From Desulfobacteraceae bacterium (GTDB lineage: Bacteria; Desulfobacterota; Desulfobacteria; Desulfobacterales; Desulfosarcinaceae), in NCBI GenBank assembly GCA_003599575.1, contig QZKV01000190.1, positions 1-64,000 of the forward strand: a DNA stretch of 64,000 bases, written 5' to 3'. Positions 25,523 to 34,844 of the stretch are shown here, piece after piece. Within the stretch, counting starts at the first letter, position 1. Each line of letters opens with the position of its first letter. Made by a program: the position numbers and the translations under genes. Below the pieces are notes generated by a model, which did not search any database, was not told the DNA's origin, and saw only the letters and a program-made list of their open reading frames with translations.

Positions 25523-27045
25523 AAAAAATAGCCATCATCAATCCGCTCGAAAAGTATTTCGATAGAATGAGCAGGCTGTTCATCATGCCGCGCTACGGCA
25601 CTGTTGCAGTCGGGTCTGCATTGAAAAGGGCCGGGTATGAGGTAAGGATTTTTTCGGAATTCATCCGGGCAGCGATCGATTGGGAATATGTATATCATTC
25701 GGATTACATATGCTTTGCACTCATGTCCTTCTGTTCCTGGCGGGGTTACGAGCTGGCTCAGCAGATAAGAAAAAAGACAAAAGCGCCCATCATTTTCGGC
25801 GGCGCCCACCCAACGGTCCTGCCGGAAGAGTGTCTTAACTATTGTGATTACGTTGTCCGCAACGAGGGGGAGGAAACGGTCGTAGAACTTATCGACAGCC
25901 TGGAAAACGGGACGGATGTTCATTCCATCAAGGGTATTTCGTATCGCAACGCATCGGGAAGGCCCGTGCACAACCCGAATCGGGAATTCATGGAGAATAT
26001 CGATATTCCGTACGATTTGACCTTGTTGAATGAATATGCGGAGGTCGGCCAAAGACCATACGGGAAAAGACCGGCCGTCAGTTTACAGGTATTGCAAACC
26101 TCGCGCGGCTGCCCGTTCAATTGCAAATTTTGCGTAGCACCGCGGGAGCTGGGAACCCGTTACCGTACGAAAAGCATTGCAACGGTTTTGACGGACATTG
26201 AAAATTCCATGTCGGTTACCAAGAGCAATACATTTATGATCGTCGATAACGAATTTACCGTCAATCGCAAGCGCACTGAAAAATTATTGCGAGCCATTAT
26301 CGATCGATACGGTCGAACGCTGAATGTTGCTCTATTTGCCCGAACGGAAATCGGCAAGGACAAACATACTCTGGATCTGATGAAGCAAGCCGGAGTAACC
26401 CTCATATATGTCGGTGTTGAATCGGTCAACGAGGATACGCTTAAATTTTACAATAAAAAACAGACCATTGCCGAGGTGACCGAAAATATCGCCGGTATTC
26501 ATGCTTCAGGCATATACACCTTTGGCTCCACTATCTTGGGATCCGATTACGATACGCCCGAAAAAATCAGGAATACTGCTGATTTTTTCATTCAAAACAA
26601 TTTTCTTCATGCAAACTTTTACTCCCTTTACGAAATACCTACAAAAGAAAGAGTGTTGGGCATTCCGCAGCTCTTCCCCGACAACCGGTTCATTCACTAT
26701 GATTGGCGCTTTTACAACAGCGCCTTCGTCATTCATTATCCCAAATATATGAAGCCCAGCACGCTCCAAAAGATAATCATCGAAAATTATGAAAAATTTT
26801 ATTCGCTGAAAGATAAAAGCCGGATCGACCCTCTGAAAGGGTCGCTTCACGGCAGAGTTTCATTCAAGCTTCACATGGTCAAACCCGAGATGGAGGTCGC
26901 AAGGAGGTATATCCCCTTTCTGGAGAAGCTTGAAGACGGGTTGTATGATGAAAGAGAACATTTGCTGGAATCCAGATTGCCGTCCGATTTCGAAAAGATT
27001 GAATTCTATAAGGAGATTCCCGTTGATTTAAGTGGATTGGACTGA
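25519..27045 (+). CDS. B12-binding radical SAM enzyme, cluster copy 1
   Basis: This 508-residue class B-like radical SAM protein has an N-terminal cobalamin-binding Rossmann domain (residues 1-150; IIFGGAHPTVLPEECLNYCD and VVRNEGEETVVELID are typical). The radical SAM core has Cys198-x3-Cys202-x2-Cys205 (RGCPFNCKFC), and a C-terminal helical part follows. Relatives methylate unactivated carbons or carry out ring contraction, cyclisation and related steps. The start overlaps the thioesterase stop. The substrate is probably an ACP-bound or free acyl chain made by the cluster; the reaction type cannot be told from sequence. Confidence 0.88.
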   Translation: MKKIAIINPLEKYFDRMSRLFIMPRYGTVAVGSALKRAGYEVRIFSEFIRAAIDWEYVYHSDYICFALMSFCSWRGYELAQQIRKKTKAPIIFGGAHPTVLPEECLNYCDYVVRNEGEETVVELIDSLENGTDVHSIKGISYRNASGRPVHNPNREFMENIDIPYDLTLLNEYAEVGQRPYGKRPAVSLQVLQTSRGCPFNCKFCVAPRELGTRYRTKSIATVLTDIENSMSVTKSNTFMIVDNEFTVNRKRTEKLLRAIIDRYGRTLNVALFARTEIGKDKHTLDLMKQAGVTLIYVGVESVNEDTLKFYNKKQTIAEVTENIAGIHASGIYTFGSTILGSDYDTPEKIRNTADFFIQNNFLHANFYSLYEIPTKERVLGIPQLFPDNRFIHYDWRFYNSAFVIHYPKYMKPSTLQKIIIENYEKFYSLKDKSRIDPLKGSLHGRVSFKLHMVKPEMEVARRYIPFLEKLEDGLYDEREHLLESRLPSDFEKIEFYKEIPVDLSGLD

Positions 27046-27098
27046 CGAATTCATTTCAGGCAAGCCTCTGTTCGATCTCCATAAAAGGAGGTGCAAAT

Positions 27099-28463
27099 AT
27101 GTTGGGACTATATAAGGAAAGGCCGTATGAGAAGAAGATCATATTTCCCATGGCCATCAACCCCCTCCTGAATCCGATCAGAAATGTTGCCAATAAGCAC
27201 GATGTCCGCGAGTACGTTGAAAAGCTGGACGATGCCGTTCCACGGACCAAAGGCATTATTTATATTCATGTGCCCTTCTGTCCAAGCATATGCACGTACT
27301 GCTCATATGATCGTGTCAAGTACGGCAAGGATGATGAAGAAGATTACGTTCATCACCTGCTGGAGGAAATGAACCTGTACAGCCGAAAAAAATTGATCCA
27401 ATCCGCCGGTTTTTTTGCCGTACATATCGGCGGCGGCACGCCAAATATGTTGTCCGATGGAGGAATAAGAACGATTTTAAACACTTTGAGAAACAGCTTC
27501 AACATAGAAAAGAATGCCGTCATCAACGTTGAAATCGGATCAAAGGCATATTCGCGTGAAAAACTGGCCCTCTTGAAGGATCTCGGTTGCAACAGGCTGA
27601 GCTTCGGCGTGCAGAGTTTCGATCCAGGTGTCCGAAAGCGGTCGGCCCTGACAACCTCAAACGACGGCTTGAAGGAAATGATCAACGACATCAAACAGTT
27701 CGGTTTTGATATTAATTTTGATCTCATGTTCGGATTGCCGGGGCAGGATGAAGAAATATGGGAATCGGATTTAAGGAAGGCGGTCGAATTCGAACCGGCC
27801 AGCCTGGATGTCTATTGTTATTATCCGATCAACAGCAAGTACTACTCTTTGTACAAGAGAAAGCAGGCGTTCAGAAGCGGATATCGGGTTGAGATGCCGA
27901 ACGAAGAAACCATCTTGAAAATGACCGAAATGACATTCACATTGCTTTGTGCGAATGGTTATGTCCAGGAGACGGCAGAGGACTTTGCGAAGCCTGGTAA
28001 ATTCAGCATTATCAAGGCCGTCGGCTATACGAAAAATGAAATATCGGACAATTACATCTATCTCGGGATGGGTCCCAATTCAATCGGCAACATCAATCCA
28101 TACGTCTACCGGAACAAATTTTATAATGTCCCAAGGACCAAAAGTTATTTGTCCGATTCAAGTGAAACCGGCGGATTCCCTATATTTTTGCTGCGAAAAA
28201 ACATCTCACCGGAACTGAAGAATTTAGTCCTGTTTCCCAAAGTGATCAAAATGAAAAAGGCGAGAATCGGCCACAGGCTGCTGCATGAATTTTCATCCAG
28301 GATCGAGGACCTCAAGGCAAGGAATTTGATAATGGATGACGGGGACAATTTCATGCTGACGGATTTAGGGAAATTATGGATCGATAATATTTCTTATGAG
28401 TTCATGAATGCGGAGATGAAGGCCAATTTCGAAGATACCATCTTTAGTTATTCCGAGGCATAG
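27099..28463 (+). CDS. HemN/HemW-like radical SAM enzyme, cluster copy 1
   Basis: This 454-residue protein related to oxygen-independent coproporphyrinogen oxidase-like enzymes carries the cluster motif Cys61-x3-Cys65-x2-Cys68 in IYIHVPFCPSICTYCSYD. Further signatures are VHIGGGTPNMLS, GCNRLSFGVQSFDPGVRK and FDLMFGLPGQDEEIW. The Cys that follows two residues later in true HemN (CxC) is Ser here. The C-terminal HemN-type domain is present (LTDLGKLWIDNIS). HemN-like relatives include class C methyltransferases and polyketide cyclopropanases such as Jaw5 and C10P, so methyl or methylene transfer to a double bond is possible. It is the most divergent of the three copies. Confidence 0.87.
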   Translation: MLGLYKERPYEKKIIFPMAINPLLNPIRNVANKHDVREYVEKLDDAVPRTKGIIYIHVPFCPSICTYCSYDRVKYGKDDEEDYVHHLLEEMNLYSRKKLIQSAGFFAVHIGGGTPNMLSDGGIRTILNTLRNSFNIEKNAVINVEIGSKAYSREKLALLKDLGCNRLSFGVQSFDPGVRKRSALTTSNDGLKEMINDIKQFGFDINFDLMFGLPGQDEEIWESDLRKAVEFEPASLDVYCYYPINSKYYSLYKRKQAFRSGYRVEMPNEETILKMTEMTFTLLCANGYVQETAEDFAKPGKFSIIKAVGYTKNEISDNYIYLGMGPNSIGNINPYVYRNKFYNVPRTKSYLSDSSETGGFPIFLLRKNISPELKNLVLFPKVIKMKKARIGHRLLHEFSSRIEDLKARNLIMDDGDNFMLTDLGKLWIDNISYEFMNAEMKANFEDTIFSYSEA

Positions 28464-28516
28464 ACCATCGCGAGACACCGGTTCCAAATTTTCAGCTAAA
28501 AGAGAGGAAGACAGCA

Positions 28517-28777
28517 ATGGAAGCAATTGAATTGGTAGGCGACTTGGAGAAAAAAATCACCCAAATCGTTTCGGAGATTCTGGAAATGGACGAGCAGGAA
28601 ATCTGGGAAAAAAGAAAACTGAACTTTTTTAAAGACATGGGCCTGGATTCTTTGCTTGCACTTGAGATTGTTGCAAGTATCGAGAAGCGATTCCGAATCG
28701 AAATCGCTGAAGAACGCTTAAGAGACGTATCGACGCTTGAACAGACGATCAGCCTGGTTGAGGAATTGCTCGCTTAG
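28517..28777 (+). CDS. Acyl carrier protein
   Basis: This 86-residue ACP carries the phosphopantetheine attachment Ser45 in KDMGLDSLLALEIVASIE. It is acidic and helical, with FRIEIAEERLRDVSTLEQ in the expected helix III position. It is the only carrier protein in the cluster, so all seven KS-fold proteins, the dehydratases, the reductase and the thioesterase probably act on chains bound to it. No phosphopantetheinyl transferase is encoded nearby, so a housekeeping one must serve. A good RBS (AGAGAGGAAGACAGC) precedes the ATG. Confidence 0.93.
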   Translation: MEAIELVGDLEKKITQIVSEILEMDEQEIWEKRKLNFFKDMGLDSLLALEIVASIEKRFRIEIAEERLRDVSTLEQTISLVEELLA

Positions 28778-28890
28778 CCGGTCTCGCTCTGTAATGCATC
28801 ATGCGGAATGAGATGCAGATGCCAAGGGTCGCGAGGAGGAGTTCGGTGATTCGCGGGAAAGTAAATTCCTGACTTAGGCGAAACCAATGG

Positions 28891-30141
28891 ATGGCCATCA
28901 TGCAGGCACACACCGACCGTGATAGGCGGGTCATGATAACGGGAGTCGGAGTGTTGACATCAATCGGGCTCGACAAAGACCGTTTTTGGGAGTCCATTAT
29001 CAATGGAAAGTCGAATATAAGCGACATTCAGGACGATAGCATCAAGGAATTAAAAATCCGCAAAGGATGCGTTATCCAGGACTTTGATATTCGCCAATTC
29101 ACGCCCAAGAAAGAGTCGACCGGATTATCAAGGGGGGCTAAACTGAGCCTGGCTGCAGCCAAATCGGCTCTGGAGGATTCAGGGCTCGATCTTGCAACCG
29201 TTCACCCTTCACGGATCGGCATATCCATAGGAACGACACTTGGAGAATCACAGGCCATTGAGGAAGTAGCCGCCGCTAGTGTAAATGGAACCGCAAACGG
29301 TCCCGATCGATTTGAGAAGATAAGACGATGCTCGCCGGTGAACCTGGTGGCCTCCATAAAGAGGGAATATGGCATCTGGGGGCCGACGTGCCTTATTCCG
29401 GCAGCCTGCGCGGCCGGCAATTATGCAATCGGCTTTGGATATGATGCAATCAAGTCGGGAACCTCCGATATCATTATATCCGGTGGGGTCGAACCTTTCT
29501 CGAAAATACTTCTGATCGGTTTTTCAAGAATGAAGCTGATCGCTCCCGACATGTGTCAGCCTTTTGATAGAAACAGAAAGGGTTTATTGGTTGGAGAAGG
29601 AGCTGGAATGCTCATATTGGAGGAGTACGGGCACGCAAGAAAAAGGAATGCACGGATCTACGGCGAACTGTTGGGATATGGGCTCAGCTGCGATGCATAT
29701 CACATGGCTGCGCCGCAACCGGACGCGGCAGAAGCGGCCCTCGCCTTGCAACGCGCGCTCGACCGGTCACGTATAAATCCCGGAGATGTTCAATATATCA
29801 GCGCTCACGGTACGGGTACACATTCAAACGACCTTGTTGAGACCAGAGCCATAAAGAAGGTGTTCGGCAGTTGCGCGAAAAAGACCCCCGTGAGCTCGAT
29901 CAAATCCATGATCGGGCATACGATGGGGGCGGCCGGTGCCATAGAGGCGGTGCTTTGCGCGATGGTCCTCCAGAATCAGATTATCCCACCGACCATTAAT
30001 TTACATGAGCCGGATCCGCTGTGCGATTTGGATTACGTCCCCAATGAGGCGCGCGAGGCCGATATCAATACGGTAGTCAGCAATTCATACGGTTTCTTCG
30101 GAAATAACGCATCAATCGTATTGTCCACAAAAAGAATTTAA
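28891..30141 (+). CDS. Ketosynthase 1 (FabF/KAS II fold), active-site complete, unpaired
   Basis: This 416-residue beta-ketoacyl-ACP synthase has all three catalytic residues: Cys173 (IPAACAAGNYAIG), His306 (SAHGTGT) and His343 (SMIGHTMGAAG). It catalyses decarboxylative condensation of malonyl-ACP with an acyl chain. Unlike the other active copies it has no catalytically dead partner next door; its neighbours are the ACP and a B12-radical SAM gene. It may start the chain, or act as a homodimer at a different stage. The ATG at 28891 has only a weak RBS; a second ATG three codons on is possible. Confidence 0.92.
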   Translation: MAIMQAHTDRDRRVMITGVGVLTSIGLDKDRFWESIINGKSNISDIQDDSIKELKIRKGCVIQDFDIRQFTPKKESTGLSRGAKLSLAAAKSALEDSGLDLATVHPSRIGISIGTTLGESQAIEEVAAASVNGTANGPDRFEKIRRCSPVNLVASIKREYGIWGPTCLIPAACAAGNYAIGFGYDAIKSGTSDIIISGGVEPFSKILLIGFSRMKLIAPDMCQPFDRNRKGLLVGEGAGMLILEEYGHARKRNARIYGELLGYGLSCDAYHMAAPQPDAAEAALALQRALDRSRINPGDVQYISAHGTGTHSNDLVETRAIKKVFGSCAKKTPVSSIKSMIGHTMGAAGAIEAVLCAMVLQNQIIPPTINLHEPDPLCDLDYVPNEAREADINTVVSNSYGFFGNNASIVLSTKRI

Positions 30142-30223
30142 CAAAATCGGGTAACCGGAAATCATCGGGACGGATGGGATTCGGGCAATCGATAACAGGT
30201 CCAGGAAAGCAACGGGTGAATAC

Positions 30224-31531
30224 TTGAAAGTAGCTTTAGTATCTCCTCAAAGAGGACGACTGATTGGTGATTCCGCTCTGGAAAAATTCTTTTGGTCGTC
30301 AACAGAGCTCTCCAAGCGGGCGGACATTATCTACAACTGGCCGGAATTGGGTCTTCTTACCCTGGCGGGGATGATGCCCTCCCATTATGAGATCAAATAC
30401 CTCGATGACGGCAAAGAACATATCAATTACGCCGGGGAATATGATTTGGTGGCGATTACGGCGCTCACCCCGAAAGCCAGCAGAGCTTTTGAAATAGCCG
30501 ATGAATTCAGGAAGCGGGGAAAATACGTCGTGATGGGAGGCCCCCATGCCTCGGTGTTGCCGGAAGATGCGGCCCGACATGCCGACAGCGTGTTTGTCGG
30601 CGAGGCCCAATTCAGTTGGAACGATTTCATCGAAGATTTTATGCAAGGCCACCCAAAGCCCGTATACAACGGCGCGGGCCGGTATGCTGCTATGACCGAA
30701 TCGCCTGTTCCGCGTTACGATCTTCTCAACATGGAAAATTATAAAATTATTCCTGTGGAAACCACCCGGGGTTGCCCCCACGATTGCGAATTCTGCTCAA
30801 GCACTAAGCTATGGGGAAGGAGCTACCGAAGGAAAAACGTTGCCCAGGTCATCCGTGAGATCGAGGAAGTCAAACGGTACGCAAATAACAAGTTCCTCTT
30901 TTTCGTGGATGATAACATGTTTGTCCAGCGTGAGTTTTCATATGAACTTCTGAAGGCGATTCGAAAATATAAACTGAGATGGTTTGCCCAGTCCGACATT
31001 TCCGTATCCGATGATGACAAGCTTCTGGATTTGATCTATCAAGCGGGCTGCCGTGAGTTGTTGATTGGTTTCGAAACGATTTCTCCCGATAACCTGAAAA
31101 CATTGGACAGCAGCCAATGGAAACTGAAACAGCTCGCAAGATATCCGTCCGCCATAGAGAAGATTCAGGCCGAGGGAATCTCGATATACGGATCGTTCAT
31201 TCTCGGTCTGGATCATGACGACGAGAGCGTCTTCCAGAGAACCAGGGATTTTATAATCAATACCAACCTTCTCGGATTTCAAATACTGGTGATGACTCCG
31301 ATTCCGGGCACGCGGGTTCATGAACGACTGAAAAAAGAAAACAGGTTGTATCCCGTAAAAGATTGGGGGACCTATTCAACGTACCAACTGAATTATGAAC
31401 TTAAAAAGATGTCGCGGGATACATTTGAAAAAGGCATGCTGTGGTTATTCAGGGAGTTGTACAGCGAGGAAGCATTCAATAAGCGCAAGATGCATTATCT
31501 TAAACTCATCAGAAATCTGAAAAAATCGTGA
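30224..31531 (+). CDS. B12-binding radical SAM enzyme, cluster copy 2
   Basis: This 435-residue protein starts at a TTG (LKVALVSPQRGRLIGD); no in-frame ATG fits better. It has a cobalamin-binding domain at residues 1-150 (VVMGGPHASVLPEDAARHAD, VFVGEAQFSWNDFI). The radical SAM core carries Cys184-x3-Cys188-x2-Cys191 (RGCPHDCEFC), LFFVDDNMFV and LLIGFETISPDNLK. It is clearly a paralogue of a different subgroup from the enzyme at 25.5-27.0 kb, so the two probably act at different sites or steps. Relatives include methyltransferases and ring-forming enzymes such as hopanoid and oxetane-forming types. The reaction here is unknown. Confidence 0.87.
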   Translation: MKVALVSPQRGRLIGDSALEKFFWSSTELSKRADIIYNWPELGLLTLAGMMPSHYEIKYLDDGKEHINYAGEYDLVAITALTPKASRAFEIADEFRKRGKYVVMGGPHASVLPEDAARHADSVFVGEAQFSWNDFIEDFMQGHPKPVYNGAGRYAAMTESPVPRYDLLNMENYKIIPVETTRGCPHDCEFCSSTKLWGRSYRRKNVAQVIREIEEVKRYANNKFLFFVDDNMFVQREFSYELLKAIRKYKLRWFAQSDISVSDDDKLLDLIYQAGCRELLIGFETISPDNLKTLDSSQWKLKQLARYPSAIEKIQAEGISIYGSFILGLDHDDESVFQRTRDFIINTNLLGFQILVMTPIPGTRVHERLKKENRLYPVKDWGTYSTYQLNYELKKMSRDTFEKGMLWLFRELYSEEAFNKRKMHYLKLIRNLKKS

Positions 31532-31612
31532 ACAGGCCGATCATGACGATCATTGTATCGAAATGCCGGCCGTTGTTTCCGCGTCAACCCATCATCGTAA
31601 TCTAGGCAGATT

Positions 31613-32941
31613 ATGAGGAAAGACATGACCGATTTACCATACCCGTATCGAGAAGCAGTGCCGCTTTATTTTTACCCGTTTCTGAGTCCATTGACATGCC
31701 AAGCTGATGCGGCGATGGTCCACAATTTCCATTCAAGCCTACAGGAAAGAAAGGCCCCCGATCTAGACCGGCTGATCTACATTCATATTCCTTTCTGCAA
31801 GGATATATGCTTCTTCTGCGGCTTTTACCGTGATGCTATCGGTCATGGCAATCAGGAGGTGCTGCGGGCCTACGTGGAATCACTGAAGGCCGAAATCAAA
31901 GCATATTCGGAAACCGAATATCTCCGGAAGTGCAAAATATCCGCCGTATATTTCGGCGGAGGGACTCCGACAATACTGGGCCATGATCTGATGGACTCCT
32001 TACTGAGGACGATCCATGACAGTTTTGCGGTCGAGCCCGGTACGGAACTGTCCTATGAGGGCGAAGTCCGGACATTAAAGGACAAGGATAAGTTGAAGGT
32101 TCTCAAAGCGCTCGGCTGTACGCGTGTAAGCTTCGGAGTTCAGACTTTCAACGAGCGTGCCAGGAGGTTGTCCGGCCTGAAGCCGACAATGGCCGACATA
32201 AGAGAATGTATCGACAACATCAATGAGTATGGATTTGATCCCAATCTCGATTTGATGTACGGCCTGCCCGGGCAAACTGAAAGTGTATGGGAGAGCGATC
32301 TTAAAAAAGCGATCGAACTGAGAGCGGCGAACATCGATATTTATGATACGGTTTTGTATCCGCACACGATTCTTTTCCGTCAGCGGCATAAGCTAAAAAA
32401 TGAATTGCCGACGCTTTCCCAGAGATTAACGATGATGGAGATGGGAATGCGCCTCCTAGTTGATGCAGGCTATACCCAGGAAACGATAGAGGACTTTCAT
32501 CTGCCGTCGAAAGGCTACAAAATGAAGCGGCTGGTGTATGGCGGCGGGGATGGAAGATCCGAAATTTTGGCGTGCGGAGCGGCAGCGGTCGGCGTTTTAA
32601 ACGGATACTCATACAGAAATCTGACTCCTCAAAAATATCTGAATTGGTGGGAAAATAGAAAGCTGCCTCCCGAGCTCATGTACAGGATGACGGATGAAGA
32701 TTTCAGGAAAAGAGCTCTTGTATTCTTCCCCAAAGTGCTCGAGCTGAAAAAAGAATGCCTCCCATTCGGGTGGCTCGAACAATACCGTCCGATCATCGAT
32801 GGGATGAAGGACCGGCAATTGATTGAGGAAACGTCTACATCCCTGATGCCGACCGAAAAAGGAATGCTATGGGCCGACAATATGGCCATGGAATTTTTGG
32901 AAACTCGCGAACAAAGAAAAATATGGAAGATCGGGCATTGA
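31613..32941 (+). CDS. HemN/HemW-like radical SAM enzyme, cluster copy 2
   Basis: This 442-residue protein carries Cys62-x3-Cys66-x2-Cys69 in IYIHIPFCKDICFFCGFY, with Gly in place of HemN's fourth Cys. Other signatures are VYFGGGTPTILG, GCTRVSFGVQTFNERARRLS and LDLMYGLPGQTESVW. The N-terminal YREAVPLYFYPFLSP and the core match the third copy (39.5-40.8 kb) closely, so these two are recent paralogues, while the 27.1 kb copy is more distant. An internal ATG at codon 5 sits just after AGGAAAG and may be the true start. It probably acts on the acyl chain; the reaction is not known. Confidence 0.87.
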   Translation: MRKDMTDLPYPYREAVPLYFYPFLSPLTCQADAAMVHNFHSSLQERKAPDLDRLIYIHIPFCKDICFFCGFYRDAIGHGNQEVLRAYVESLKAEIKAYSETEYLRKCKISAVYFGGGTPTILGHDLMDSLLRTIHDSFAVEPGTELSYEGEVRTLKDKDKLKVLKALGCTRVSFGVQTFNERARRLSGLKPTMADIRECIDNINEYGFDPNLDLMYGLPGQTESVWESDLKKAIELRAANIDIYDTVLYPHTILFRQRHKLKNELPTLSQRLTMMEMGMRLLVDAGYTQETIEDFHLPSKGYKMKRLVYGGGDGRSEILACGAAAVGVLNGYSYRNLTPQKYLNWWENRKLPPELMYRMTDEDFRKRALVFFPKVLELKKECLPFGWLEQYRPIIDGMKDRQLIEETSTSLMPTEKGMLWADNMAMEFLETREQRKIWKIGH

Positions 32942-32990
32942 TTTTAAACCGCCGGAGGCATTCAGAATCGGATAAGGAGAAGAAATCGGG

Positions 32991-33494
32991 ATGGACAAGC
33001 TTCACAGCATTGTCGGCGGCAAGTCCGGTCATGAGGTGATAGGGTATGATGGAATCAGGCGGATTCTGCCGCAGAAAGAGCCTTTCATTTTCCTTGACAG
33101 AGTCCTGGAACTTGACAGGAACAAAAGAATCTTGTGTTTGAAAAATATCTCCGGCAATGATCCATGGTTTTGCGGTCACTTTCCCACCTATGCTGTTCTG
33201 CCCGGTGCTCTCGTGTGTGAAGCCATTGCCCAGGCTGCCGTCATTCTTGTCATGAAATCATACCCGCATCTGGACCGCAGAATCGGGATGTTCAGTTCCA
33301 TCAAAGCAAGGTTTTTGCGGGCGATCGTACCGGGTGATCAACTGCTCATAGAATCGCATCTGGACAAAATATATCTGAATACGCCGGTTCCGAGTGGATT
33401 GATTCATGGAGAGGCCAGGGTCAACAACGAGAGGGTTATCGTGGCGCATATGGCTTTCGGGATGGTCGATCAGGAACCAGAAAAGCAAGAGTAA
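32991..33494 (+). CDS. FabZ-like 3-hydroxyacyl-ACP dehydratase
   Basis: This 167-residue single-hotdog dehydratase has the catalytic His63 in GNDPWFCGHFPTYAVLPG and the catalytic Glu77 in PGALVCEAIAQ, as in FabZ/FabA (Glu is typical of FabZ). It removes water from the 3-hydroxyacyl-ACP formed by the FabG-like reductase to give an enoyl-ACP. No enoyl reductase is encoded, so the double bond would be kept and repeated cycles would yield a conjugated polyene. A second, MaoC-type dehydratase pair lies at 41.1-42.0 kb. Confidence 0.9.
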   Translation: MDKLHSIVGGKSGHEVIGYDGIRRILPQKEPFIFLDRVLELDRNKRILCLKNISGNDPWFCGHFPTYAVLPGALVCEAIAQAAVILVMKSYPHLDRRIGMFSSIKARFLRAIVPGDQLLIESHLDKIYLNTPVPSGLIHGEARVNNERVIVAHMAFGMVDQEPEKQE

Positions 33495-33586
33495 GGAAAA
33501 ACCCGAGAAAAATCGAAGAGAAGTTCGTCTTTGGTGAATCCTCCGCTACGCCATCGAGGATGCATCGGAGAAACTGCAGAGAATAG

Positions 33587-34828
33587 ATGAAGCCTTTTGA
33601 CGGCCGAAATATCAGGGTTGTTATAACCGGTTTGGGTGCGATTACCCCCATCGGTATCGGAAAGGAAGAATTCTGGGAAGCCGCGATTCACGGCCAATCA
33701 GGGGTCGCCAAAATAAGGAGTTTTGATTGTTCCCTGTTTAAATCGCAGCGTGGCTGCGAAGTAAAAAATTTCAATTACGAAAATTATTCCGTACCAAACG
33801 GCAACATTGCGATGGGAAGAGGTTCACAATTCGGTCTTGCCGCCGCAAAGATGGCCTTGGATGATGCGGGGCTGTCAACCGATGAAATTGACGCGAAATC
33901 CATAGGTGTTTCAATTGGGACAACTGGAGGAGAGATTCAGATACTTGAGAACATTGTCAATTCCCTTGCTGCGGATCCGGATCGAGATAAATTGGACAAA
34001 GGCTTATTTCCATTGTTTCCCTGTAATGTCATTCCCGGAAACATTGCAAGGGCATTCCGTATCAGGGGCCCTCACTTCTTTTTCCCCAATGCGTGTGCCG
34101 CGGGCAATTATGCCATCAGCTACGCATCCGATTTAATCAGAATGGGGAAGGCCCGAATCATGATTGCAGGCGGGGTCGATCCGTTTTCCCGGATGGCCTT
34201 TACCGGATTCTGTCGATTGAACACTGTATCGGCCGGCGTATGCCGAGCCTTCGATAAAAATAGAAAAGGTCTGATTCTCGGTGAAGGCGCCGGCATGATC
34301 GTACTGGAATCCCATGAGCAGGCGATCAAGAGAAAAGCAAGAATATATGCCGAGCTGCTGGGCTATGGTGTCAGCTGTGACAGCTTTCATGTCACCTCTC
34401 CAAATCCTGACGGTTCCGGAATGATTGCTGCCATGCGAAGAGCGCTCGACGATGCAGGGCTGACCCCCGGCGATGTGGATTATATAAGCGCTCATGGGAC
34501 TGGAACCATCATCAACGACAAGGTGGAAACGCTTGCAATCCGGACGTTGTTTAAGGAGCACGCGGAAAAGCTGATGGTCAGCTCTATCAAGGGCATGATA
34601 GGGCACACGATGGGCGCGGCGAGCGCGATCGAAGCCGTTATATGCACCCTCGCCGCATACGAGAATATTGTCCCGCCCACAATTCACTACGAAACGAAAG
34701 ATCCTGAATGCGATCTTGATTACGTTCCCAACGCCATGAGGAAAGCGGTCGTGAATATTGCCATGAGCAACGCCTTTGCTTTTGGCGGCAATAACACCAG
34801 TTTGATTATCGGCAAATATGAAGGGTAA
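33587..34828 (+). CDS. Ketosynthase 2 (KS-alpha), active-site complete, pairs with the next gene
   Basis: This 413-residue FabF-fold condensing enzyme has Cys170 (FPNACAAGNYAIS), His303 (SAHGTGT) and His340 (GMIGHTMGAAS). It is followed directly by a KS-fold protein that has lost these residues, and the two frames are separated by 16 bases or overlap, depending on the start. This is the gene order of KS-alpha/chain-length-factor pairs of type II polyketide synthases. It probably extends an acyl chain on the cluster ACP with malonyl units. Confidence 0.92.
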   Translation: MKPFDGRNIRVVITGLGAITPIGIGKEEFWEAAIHGQSGVAKIRSFDCSLFKSQRGCEVKNFNYENYSVPNGNIAMGRGSQFGLAAAKMALDDAGLSTDEIDAKSIGVSIGTTGGEIQILENIVNSLAADPDRDKLDKGLFPLFPCNVIPGNIARAFRIRGPHFFFPNACAAGNYAISYASDLIRMGKARIMIAGGVDPFSRMAFTGFCRLNTVSAGVCRAFDKNRKGLILGEGAGMIVLESHEQAIKRKARIYAELLGYGVSCDSFHVTSPNPDGSGMIAAMRRALDDAGLTPGDVDYISAHGTGTIINDKVETLAIRTLFKEHAEKLMVSSIKGMIGHTMGAASAIEAVICTLAAYENIVPPTIHYETKDPECDLDYVPNAMRKAVVNIAMSNAFAFGGNNTSLIIGKYEG

Positions 34829-34844
34829 GCGGCGCGAGGTGGCT

